Source of the DNA: Trileptium ribeirensis | Taxonomy: Eukaryota > Nematoda > Enoplea > Enoplida > Thoracostomopsidae | Reading direction: 5' to 3' | Length of the DNA stretch: 64,000 bases | Assembly (NCBI GenBank): GCA_030248225.1 | Contig: JASANE010025035.1 | Span: 1-64,000 of the forward strand | In this document: one piece after another, positions 13,901 through 25,900 of the stretch | Position numbering within the stretch: position 1 is the first letter of the stretch | How the letters are laid out: every line of letters begins with the position of its first letter | Notes under the pieces: generated by a model | Told to the model about the DNA's origin: nothing | What the model saw: the letters and a program-made list of their open reading frames with translations, nothing else | The model's database searches: none | Translations under genes and position numbers: made by a program

Positions 13901-16900
13901 AATCGAACGTAGCAGCGCATACACTAAAAACATCAACTATCCAAGACATTGTATCAGGTTATGTGTTTGATGCATATCTACACTAATGCAAGAGTAAGTT
14001 GCGCCCCTAAACATCCTCTTTTGACACCATATACAAAACGTTGTTAGCGTACAAAAGTTGGAATCCAATAGCCGTATCCAATTTCGACATTCTTCTGTTT
14101 TATAACGCCATTAGCGAATACAATTAGGCCCCTAACACCAATGTGTTCGGGAACACTTTCAAATTATAATGTATGGAATATGAAACGTTTTAATTTCTGC
14201 TCTTTAATACAAAAATGAAATTTGTGTTCAGTGAACAACTGAATGGCAATTGCTTTTGTCAAAAGGGGATGGTAAGGGGCGCAGCTTAGGTTTACCCATG
14301 CATAACACCTCTGTAACCCATAACCCATTGAAAACAATACAAAACGTACGAAGTATTCGTGCTGGTCTCTAGATGGCCAACCCACCACATTCAACTACAC
14401 ATAGAACGTTCTTGGTAACCTGTACGCAATATATAGCCAATATGCCGGACAGATTGCGTTTTGGCAATCTAGCTAATTCACCCTAAACCCATCGAAAGCA
14501 TGAAATATTCGTGCTGGACTTTAGATAACAAAGAAGATAAAAGCAGTCTCTAGATAAACTAGTTGCGGTGAGCAAGTGGATATCGATGAGCTGGCACTGC
14601 GATGCGAAGTCTGTGTTAAACGATGTGGTCTGCGAAAGATTTCGCAGCAGTCCTTAAAAACATGTTTTTGCCATTTTGACCTAGAATATGAAGATGGAGC
14701 TGTTCGCGTTAACTGAAGGGCGCATCGTCACTGCTTCTGCTTCTGCAAAAAAATAAATCGAAATCCATAAACTCGAAGATGGTTTATACGTAATACAAAC
14801 ACAAAAAATAAACATTCTTTATGATTTTCAACCTTGTGAAAATTGCAGTCGCTCTGTCGCAATCATCGTCAGTGCTGATTGCTAAACACCCCAACACATC
14901 TTTGCTGACACGTGAAGGGTTTGAGTACTCAGACGAAAGCTTTACGAATGCAATAACGTCATCTACTGATCAATCAGTATGCTAAAAAGATATCTAGTAC
15001 CAGCCAACTCTCAAAAACAGACCACGGAAGTAGTTTTACTAACCTCTGGAACTGGATAAAAATTCACGTCGATAATTCGATTCAGATTGCGCGTTATAAC
15101 TTTCGTGACTTCGTAAAGTTTTTGAAAATCGTATGATTTGTCTGATTTAACGTACATGTTCACAGCGACTGCAATTTTCATAAGGTTGAAAATCATATAG
15201 AATGTTTATTTTTTGTGTTTGTATTATGTATAAACATCTTTGAGTTTATGGATTTTGATTTATTTTTTTGCAGAAGCAGAAAAGTGCGATGCGCCCTTCA
15301 GTTAACCGACGACCCCCATCTTCATATTCTAGGTCAAAATGGCAAAAACATGTTTTTAAGGACTGTGTATCTTTGCAGACCACATCGTTTAACACAGACT
15401 TCGCATCGCAGTGCCAGCTCATCGATATCGACTTGCTCACTGCAACTAGTTTATCTAGAGACTGCTTTTTTCTTCTTTGTTATCTAAAAGTCTAGCATGA
15501 ATATTTCATGCTTTTGATGGGTTTAGGGTGAATTAGCTAGATTGCCAAACGCAATCTGTCTGGCATATTGGCTATATATTGCGTATAGGTTACTAATAAT
15601 GTTCTATGTGTAGTTGAATGTGGTGGGTTTTCCATCTATAGACAGCATGAATACTTTGTATGTTTTGTATTGTTTTCAATGTATATTATGGGTTATAGAG
15701 GTGTTATGTATGGTATACTTAGCTGCGCCCCTTACCATCCCTTTTTGACAAAAGCAATTGCCATTCAGTTGTTCACTGAACACATATTTCTTTTTTGTAT
15801 TAAAGAGCAGAAATTAATGTTTCATATTCTATACATTATAATTTGAAAGTGTTCTCGAACACATTGGTGTTAGGGGCTTAATTGTATTCGCTAATGGTGT
15901 TATAAAAAGAAGAATGTCGAAATTGGATATGGCTATTGGATTCTAACTTTTGTACGCTAACAATGTTTTTGGTATATGGTGTCAAAAGAGGATGTTTAGG
16001 GCGCAACTTACTCTTGCATTAGTGTAGATATGCATCAAACACATAACCTAATACAACGTCTCTGATAGTTGATGTTTTTAGTGTATGCGCTGCTACGTTT
16101 GATTGGCGCAATCGCTATTCTTAATCGTATATCGTGTAGGATTTCATTTTGACGAACGTTCAAAAAACGTCATCGACTTATCGGTATTGGAGTTCAGGGT
16201 CTTGCCGACGCATTTATACTTTCACGGCTACTGTTTGACTCGGAAGAAGAGCGACGCTTAATAGTGATATATTTGAAACAATTTACTATGCTGCCTTGCA
16301 TGCTTTGTGAACTTGCTGCAAAATTGGGCGCATATGAGACTTATCTTGGCTCTCTGATTAGTAAAGGGTATATGTGTTTAGGGGCTGTGCTTTGCAATAT
16401 CTATCTAATTTTTATATTGCTGTCGATATTTTCTACCACTCGCAGTAGCTATGAGCAAGTCTCTGGATGCACATTCAGCAGTTTTATATAGCTTGAAATG
16501 TAAAGTAACAAAACATTCTAATAACTTGAGATATAAATAGCTTAAAAGTTGCTTTTAGTACCTATAGAACTTTTCGCAGCGTATCTACAGACACTTATAT
16601 TTAACGATTTCATAAAAAAGGCATTACATTTTTAAGGCCCAGTTGTTCCCATTTTATGCTCCATGCAAGTCCTAACGGCCGTGGTTTCTTTATATCATGT
16701 TCAAGTTTTCGAATGGCCATAGTGAAATTTTTGGGCGTATTTAGCAAATATTTGTACACCCAGAGTTGCTGCATGCGTTAAAACGGGGAATAGTCGGAAA
16801 GACGTGAAATTTATCGTGGGACGCTCGAAGTAAAACTTTGTTTCCACGAGCTGCTACCGCTAAAAAACGAAAACCATCTTCATGCAACATCCTTTCATCA

Positions 16901-19900
16901 AGAACTCGAACTTTGTTATAATTTTTTCACAATTTTGTTTGTTATATTTTCAGTTTAGTTGAACACAGGATGTTAGAAAGGTCTATTACTATTAGTAGTG
17001 TATTTTTTTTGGCATTTTTGGATCATCTGATATGGTAAGCATTAAAAATGCTGCCCTAAAAGACGGAATTATTTTCTGTCAAGGCTCTCACTGAACGCAG
17101 GAACTATGTGTTGAATTTATATTTACTCAGTGCTTGAATTTAGTGCAATTATACAAATTGTTCCGTTTTATAGCTGTTATCTGGGCAAAAAATACCCTCA
17201 AGCTGTATAACAAAATTATGCCTACCTATATTTCATGTTTATTCTATTTGAAACATTTATACACTAAAAATATGTTTGTTAAAGATTCCTGCAATTGATA
17301 TGTGGGACGTTAAGCCATCAAATCGTTGGGACTGGCAAAGTTTACGGGCCAGGGTTGGCACAGTACGTTGCTTTCGGTTTTACAGTCAGTGTGTTCTTAT
17401 AAACATAATATAGTTGTCAGGAAAAGGTACTGACGGGTAGAAGTTTGGATTTATGTTCCTGTATGTTTTTGACGCAATATGGTTACAATATATTATGACA
17501 TGTTATCGCGTACATGGGTATTTCCAAACCACCAAAATTGTGCTCGGGGGCATGAGTATAGATCCTCCAGTTCGGAACCCAGTGTAGGTATCTGTGCGTC
17601 CCCCAGTTCAACTGGGGGAGCACAAAATACTGTAACCGTTAGAAACACCAAAATGTCTAATTTTGGCAACTAATTGCAGTAATTTGTCCTTACCAGAGGA
17701 AAAAATTTAGTGATTTTTAATCCCGCGGTGAAAATTTGGGATTTTTAGCCAAATTCGGACAAATTCGCACATTTTTCCCTATGAGACAAAAATTAGCAAA
17801 TTTTAATGGCTCAGGAGAGTAACTGGGGAGGGCAAAATTTTACCGGGGTGGCCCTTCTCACCTATTTTGAGAAGCCAAAACTCATTTTCAAATAGTTTCT
17901 ATGGTGTATATATGTACCTTTTTCATGACAATACTATTTACCTTACATGTTGCATTATCGAATATATAGCCATTCACATTTATAATTCAGTACACTGTTG
18001 ATGCTCGATAGCTGCCCGTCGCATGTTAGAATCTCCCCTAGTCTATCGCAGCAATGGGAATGTTCTGAAACGAGCAACAGAGATTGAAGCACAGGGTGCC
18101 GCGTTTCCGTAGTAATAAAGTTTCATACTTAGCAAATGTGTCTTCCGACTCGTACGTCTAGCTCACATTTAACAGTTTTGATCCTGATCTTCGATCGCTT
18201 TGCGAATTTCGCGGAATTCAAAACCCAGATATAGTCATAGTATGTTTTATACCATTCCAGACACGGTGTCGTAATTCATTATTACTTGCGCCAATGCCAA
18301 CTGCATCCACTGCACAAATTCTCGGTAATAATGAATCCATTGAGCCGTATACTTCAATATTTACACTCACCAGTTTTGTCTGGTGAATTTCAGGTAAGCG
18401 ATTTGGGATATAGCCGTTTGCAAAGATCGTACCTTCTATCTAAAGCTAGATGTGAGGCTTATTTCTTCAGGTAGAAACGCTGCATCCGTAGATATTTGCT
18501 GTCCAGGCTATGTCATAATTTTCTTCCGGCTTCAATTACTCAGAGGGAAAATTTTTATTTGGTTGGAAAAGGGCATTTACAAAATCTTGGAAACCTTAAA
18601 ACCAAACGTTAATAAAACATGTGTTGAGCCCAGCCCTTATTTTTAGAATCTGGTCACATGTACTGTTCGCCACTGTTTCTATGTATCTGCGAATATATTT
18701 GACCATGTTTACTTAACCAAAAGAAGGCGAAAGTATTCTGGACAATATAGTGTTCTGCTAATTTCAAAGCATACGTAATCGTACATGAGATCTAAGAAAA
18801 ACTCAATGTTTCAAAGCTGCTAGTGCAAAGATTGGTAAAATCGGGGATTTTTCAATAGTTTTTTGTAATGTCATGTTGATTTGTATTAGTGAAATCTACG
18901 TCCGTGGAGTCATTTGACGCTTCCGAGCTTGTCGGCTAGTGAGGTCTAATTGGCTATCTTTTTCTCTTCCTTTTCTTTTTTGCTAAGCAGAATTATATTA
19001 TGATTTTATGCCACGTAGATTTTGTTATACAAAATTATTAAATGAACGTTTGTAAAAAAATTGCATGTGCAATGGACGTGACGCTGCTGCATTACGCACT
19101 TCCACAAACGTAATGCCCATGCGACCCCGGCTATCGTGACTGCAAAGGCGGACCGATTGGGTTCAAATTCTTAATTTTTTCTTTTTTTAAAGTCGGGTCA
19201 GGCCCAAGAAGTACGAAGCTTAGGACAAGCCGCAGGAGCGCTCGACAGGAGGTGTTCCGATCCTGCCGGACGGGTTGCACGTAGTCTACGAGGTACTACC
19301 TTTGGAGGTCCCCAGGGAGGTCGGCTCCGTCACCTGCTCACGGGAGACGAAGGAGGAGCCATTACGCCATCCCCTATCCACGTTTAACCCCGGAAGTGTA
19401 AGATTTTGGGTATTTGCATTTGATCAAAATCGGTTCCCACTTCTCCGGAACAATTAATTTGTCCCTAGCCCGTGCCCCCACTAGGGTCTGGACAAATCCC
19501 TAGATGTTTAACATCGTATTCGCGCGTTTAGAATTTTACTATAATGGGTGTCGCGTGAGTTTTGAAAAATTGGGCGGTAACTTTTCTTTATTTAGTCGCA
19601 TGAGTCGTACTTATACAATAATTAAACAGCAAATCAGGCTAAGGTTTGCTTCTTCATGGCGCGTGTCAAACCTGAACGCGGGTCAGGTTAATGAACGTAC
19701 TAAAGTCATGATTTGTACTATATATACGGTTCACAAATAGGGTGACGGCAAAAATTTTTACCTACGGTTTGTATATACGGGGAATTCGACTTATAATTTT
19801 ACGGCGCACAGAAGGGATTACAGATTGGTTCTAGACCCAGTTTTATTTACGTATTCTGGTGCTACAGTGGGTTTCGTACCCCTATTAGGGGTTATTTCCA

Positions 19901-22900
19901 TGAAGAGCGTTCAATGTTGGGAACATTTGCAATTTAAATTCGAAAATGTTGGCCCATTTACACTGTGGATAGGAATTATCATATTTGAAACGTTGGCGCT
20001 TATTATACTGTGGTATATATTATTTTAGGCTTTTTATGAAATGTTGGCTATTTAGTGTGATGATTATTAACGTTGGCCATTAGAGTGTGGCCAAGTTTAT
20101 GAATTTTTGATAAATCCATTAGGCTGGTCAGGATTACTCCACCGTAATGATCCGTATGGATCTCGTTACACAGATATACTGGCCTCTCTGCCGTTTGGAC
20201 ATTCCCCCCAGCCCATTCGCAACTCCAGAAAATTCACCATGTTCTATATTGATTGAAACCACATAAAAAGAACAGTGGGCACTATTTTTACTGTTTTGAG
20301 TTATTGAATAACACACTTGCCACTCTAAATATTACCGGAAAAATACGTAATCAAAGTAGCCATATTGTGATATCCGAGATGTAATTATGTTAAAATGACC
20401 ATCAGGGATACAATGTTAGCGAACAAAGAATATAGGGCTTTGTTGTTCCACCTTCAATGTTCGTTCAACGAACATCACCCTTGAACGGGCATTCCTTATA
20501 AACCAGTATCATAGTTCAGTCACAGAAGGTACTCCGTAAATTATTCATCAAGTTGTTGTCCAAATGGCGTTAGCGAACGTTTTGAATATAATTATAACCG
20601 TAGATTATTAAGTTCCCGAACATGATTATAAAACGGAAAAATCTCGTGTTTACGTTCGATATCAAAATCGAAAATTCAAGACTTTAACCTTTAGTCGAGA
20701 AGTAATGTGTTTGCTAACACTTCAGAAGCAATCCGCAAGTAGTCTATTTGTGGGTCATTTACGTTTTGGAAGCATTACCTAAAAGCCATTTTTGTTCTCG
20801 TGTAATTTTCTGGATTTCATGTATATACACTGAACAAGCGACTGCCTATCGCTAATTTCAAAAGAGGATGGAAAGCGACACAGTTTAAGTTTACTCATGC
20901 ATTACGCAATACGTAACCAAACTACTCAACACAGAATATATTTTGAAAATAGGGTTCGCTAAAACTAATCTCTACTGCAGGTTCACATCCAATAAATCTT
21001 GCGGATGCACCACATTTAGAAAGGTCGGGAATTCATGTTAACTTTACTTGGCTATATGTCAGTAATTTATCTAGCGACAGCCTATATTGCATAACAGACT
21101 TAATTGAGCAACTTGTAATAGCTTTAATAGCAGCTTGACTATAAGTATGATAACATTAACTTAACTTCTCTACCCATTAGCTAAGATACACACTGATCAA
21201 TGGCTATAACTTCTGATTCAAAAACACTACATTATTGTTCTACAGAAACATACCAATGGGACCAGATTGGAATATAAATCCCTGCACCTGAACCTCTATT
21301 AGTTGTGTTACCATAACAATTTTTGCTGTGCAAACCTCTTGAAAGTCCTACGAACACATGATGGCAACAACTCAGTTATTTTCGGATGTTTCAAAAACTT
21401 AGCATCTTTATTTCGTGCTCTATTTAACTGCATATAGATTTATAGCATCAGTTCCCGGTTCTGTTTAAATAGCTTTGGTATTTGCTAGCCTCGGTTATGG
21501 TTACTCAATGAGTGTATATATCGGAGACTGCTTGCTGGCCCCTCAAAATATGCAAACAGAGGCAGAAGCCGCCCACCCCAGGTTTGCGCGCCCTAATGTC
21601 TGCGTTGCATGTCTAACACCATAGTCCGATATTTGCTGTTATATGCATATTAATTCATTCAATTCCTGGAGTATCGCACTGGATAAGTTACCTACATTTC
21701 GTCCTTTTATGATATGTCACTATTATTATTGTAGTACTCTCAGAATCCCACAGTGCCAAATTACACTTTTAAAATTCATCTGAAGATAACAGCATTTATA
21801 GGCAATTGTTAATTTCAGCAGTTTTACTTGCCCGGCGCGGCTATCAATACTGAGCTTCCGCGGGCCGAGTACACAGTACAATTACCCGTACAGTTGAGAT
21901 GGGCCTAGCAAGTTGTACAAGCTGTTGTCTGGACATTATATTGCGATATGTAGTGATTAGTATCACAACCAGACAAACAATTTAGATCTCAACAAAATGG
22001 CATTAATGAAACCAGAATCGTGCCAGACTAAACAATGTTCACTACCATAATGGTGTTGAGCCGTTTTGAAATTGCTATCTCGTGCTACCAGTGTTGCCCT
22101 CAGAAAAAACCTAGGGAAAGAAGAAAGTCTCTGAAGCTATGCGTGAAATTAGTTAAGCGATGTTGGATAAAACTAATGTTGAGTACCATTTTAGCCAAAT
22201 AAACGGAAGAATATTTTGCGATTTGAGTCATGTACAACATAATTAGTTTCATACATAGATACTACCTAACCTCATCTGGCGATGAATATTCGACAATTTC
22301 GGTACACAAATTCGAACATTTGATGGTTCCCATGTTTTGCTGATTTGATTTGCGATTGCACGCGTCTTTATAAAGCATATATGGTGTCCCGGTTTCGACC
22401 TGGGACTCAATGATTGCAGCCCAAACTTGCTGTGCTCGAATTTTTCGCCGGTAGCGACCTTCAGATTCGTACCTTAAGTTGAGAAATTGATCATCAACAC
22501 AAAAATCTACTGTTTCATGCTTATCGTGAGATTGCCTTCCACAGGAGCAACTTCTAAACCCAAAAATTACCAACACGCAACTGAAATATGGGTTGTTGTC
22601 ACGTAAAAGATTAATTTAACCGTCATCCATCTTTTGTACAGGAATATTATCGAAACTCTGAAAGCAGCTGAGCAACCTCGAAAGTCACTAAGTTTTAACA
22701 AGCCACACTCGCTCCGTTTCCTGTCCTCAAGCAAGTTACTTGTGATAAAATATCAAGTAATGTTCAATTCTTGAATGCTAAATTCGCTGCCTTCTAGTGC
22801 AATATTTGATAGTGTCGTAAAGCTTGTAAACTGCGAACATCGTTACAAGTGAAAATACATGAAACTTAAATCAAACAAATCGGTAAGCCAAACAGCGCAA

Positions 22901-25900
22901 TAAAACCATACCCATTCTGCAATATGTTCTACTTAAAACTTAAGTCATTTGTGTTTAGAAATTGTATTCTCACGATATTATGTTGCCATACACTGGCTTC
23001 CCCAAACTACCTAAATTATATTTGGAAGGGGGCACTAGGACTTAGGGGAACTGTGGGGAGGAGGAAGGAGGAGCGAGAGGGGAGAGTTAAAATGGCACCC
23101 CATAATAACATGCAAGAACATCAAATTTGAAACTGAGCAACTGATTACAATTGTGCATGCCTAGGAAAATAAATTTTAGTGATTATTACCTCAGCAAGAA
23201 AAAATTCTGGTTTTAGCTAAAATTTCACATATTTGTTAACCAACCAGAAAAATAAATCGCAAATTTTTTATCGCGCTGGAAAGCACCTAAGACAAACTGG
23301 AGGAGGCTAAAATTTAACTGGAGGCATGAAATGGGAATGTCTATATACTTGTAGCCCACTCCTCCTATTTGAGGAAACCAGAAGTGTAACAGGATGCACT
23401 AAAAATGTATCTTCAGTTTGAATAAAGCTACAATACGTACTTTGTATACAGCGCATCAAATTCGTCACCCCAAACATCACTGAGTCCTGGGCTTTCATGA
23501 GGGCACATAAGACACCACTGACCGTCAGCTTCTACGCGCTTCATAAATAAGTCCGGAATCCAAACAGCATAAAACAGATCGCGTGCGCGACTTTCCTCTT
23601 TGCCGGTATTTTTCTTCGCATTCAGAAAATCAAAAATGTCTGCATGCCAAGGCTCGAGGTAAACCGCAAAGGCACCAGGACGCTTAAAATATATTACACT
23701 GTATGAATATACGAGTAACTCTATCGAGATTGTAGAACGTATGAAGTATAGGTACACCTACGCCTTTTGCGTGCACAGCTAATCAGCTCTCGATAGCATA
23801 CGTCGATATAAGCAGAATGCCTAATACTTCTCCTGATGGTAAAATTATACATATATATATTTCAAATTTTATTTGGATTAACTTCTAATTACATATAACA
23901 CTGGCTACTGGCGATTTATTATTATATGTGGATATCGCGCAATGCCGCACATGTTGGAACAAAACTAACACCGGTAGTAAGTTTTCCATGCCCCAAACCC
24001 CCCAATTGCAAGCTATCAGCCTCCCAGGACGTAACAGTAAAATTAGGAATTTTGGGTCGATAAACCATGGCGGCGCCATACCCCCTTACCCATAGAACAC
24101 TGGTTCGCAATTACTATGAAATACAACCAAGCAGAGAGAAAAAATTCGAAAGTTAAGATAAAAATAATCTTGCTTCCGTGAAGGGAACTAAAATGAGGTA
24201 AAAACCTTTATTTTGCTCTCTGATCACGAACCTTGGGGCCGCAAAATTCCTGTACCCATGGAACTACGGGTCACAGAGCAAAACCAATACCGACAATGAG
24301 TCTCCCATGCCCGAAAGCCCCTAAGTGAAGCTTTTCAGCCGCTCAGGGCGTCAGAACAAATTTTTGAATTTTGGGTCGGGGAACCAGCGGGGCGCCATAC
24401 CTCAAACCCCATAACTCTATAACCAGAGCTTTAATCCAAAAACAAAAAAGAGGCATCGGCATTTATCATTTCACTACGAAATAAAACCAACCAGAGATAA
24501 AAATTCGAAAGTTTAGATAAAAATAAGCTTGTTTCCGTGAAGGTTACCAAAATGGGGTGAAAAACCCCATTTTGACCTCTGACACGAACCATGGGGCGTC
24601 ATACCCCCGTACCCATGAACCATGGGTCACAGAGCAAAAGCGGCACCGACAGTTTCCCATGTCCGAAAACCCACAGGTAAAACTTATCATTTGCCCAAGA
24701 CGTCAGAACAAGCCATACTTCAAACCTCATAACTGTAGAATCGGAGCCTTAATCGAAAAACAAAAAAAGAGGCATCGGCAATTATCATTGTACTATGAAA
24801 TAAAACCAAGCAGAGAAAAAATTCTTAGGTTAAGATAAAAATAAGCTTGCTTCCGGAAGATAAAAATAAGCTTGCTTGAAGGATAATAAAATGATGTGAA
24901 GAACCCTCATTTTGACCTCTGACCCGAACCATGGGACGTTATACCCCGTACCCACAGAACCATGGATCATAGAACAAAACCGGCACCGGCGATGAGATCC
25001 AGAAATTAAATCACACCGGCAATTAAATCCAGAACCGGAGCCTTAATCGAAAAACAAAAAAGCGGCATCGGCATTTATCATTTTATTATAAAATAAAAAC
25101 ATCCAGAGAAAGTAATTCGAAAGTTAAGATAAAAATAACCTTGTTTCTGTGAAGCGCATTAAAATGGGGCCAAAAACCCACATTTTGACCCCTGACCCCG
25201 GAATCAAACCCCAAATCAAAAAACGCTCGGGGATGTACACGGTAAATCGACTATGCCGGTTCGAATGAGCCCAAGATCATGAAAATCGGTTCAGGCGTTC
25301 TCGAGTTATGGCCGATCACATACACACAAAGACGAAATTTAAAAATTTCAACCCTGCAACACACAATCTCCACTACGTTTCACACGTTCTGGTAACTTTA
25401 TACGGAACATGGTTCACGCACAATTCCGCTTTCCATGAGATATTTTAGCACATTACATTTCAAAATCTTAAATAACAAAAACAATCCACTTGCTTACAAC
25501 ATCTAACGCTATTTATACGATCTAGGGTAGTGTCAAAATGTTAAAAATGTCAAAATCTTAAATCCAGTTTTCGGAACTTGGGACAAAAAGTATTGTAACC
25601 GTTCATATTACTAGCAGTACGATAAAAATTTTGAGCCCCTTGCATGTGTTCAAATGAATAATATTACACCAGCCGATATACGCGAATACCATACTGGTAT
25701 CGTATCTCATCGAAAATGGTAAATTATGATTTGATGTAATTGACAGAGACGTACACTGCTAGTAATTGAGCAGAAACTTACAAAATGAGTCGGGTATCAG
25801 CCATGTTGCATAGACAACTGAGGATATATACACGGTTATTTAGACTTACAATGTGCAACTACACAGAGAATTGCTTTACAAATTAGACCAATAACACTCA

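Larger units (their letters stand above)
9620..14853. repeat. Large palindrome, arm 1 (5.2 kb)
   Basis: Reverse complement of 15164-20345. Matching landmarks sum to about 30000, for example the GCATTACG hairpin at 10885-10912 against 19090-19117, exon 14 against 18261-18393, and CAGTCGCT at 14846-14853 against AGCGACTG from 15164. This arm carries the intact exons 12, 13 and 14 on the minus strand. Homology fades near 9620. Confidence 0.92.
15164..20345. repeat. Large palindrome, arm 2 (5.2 kb)
   Basis: Inverted copy of arm 1, inside the intron between exons 10 and 11. Its copies of exons 12-14 run on the plus strand, antisense to the gene, and carry frameshifts and lost splice sites. The functional acceptor and first five bases of exon 11 are the innermost bases of this arm. 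Confidence 0.92.
15169..22270. other. RRM1: Intron between exons 10 and 11, missing coding segment expected here
   Basis: 7102 bp. Arm 2 fills 15169-20345. 20346-22270 is unique or diverged sequence with inverted GTTCG/CGAAC words near 20455-20700 and a fragment of the dispersed repeat near 20885-20960. A coding segment of 3n+1 bases for V-A-V-C-N-L-A-S is expected between these exons. I searched the minus strand for codons of V-C-N and did not find it. Confidence 0.7.
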
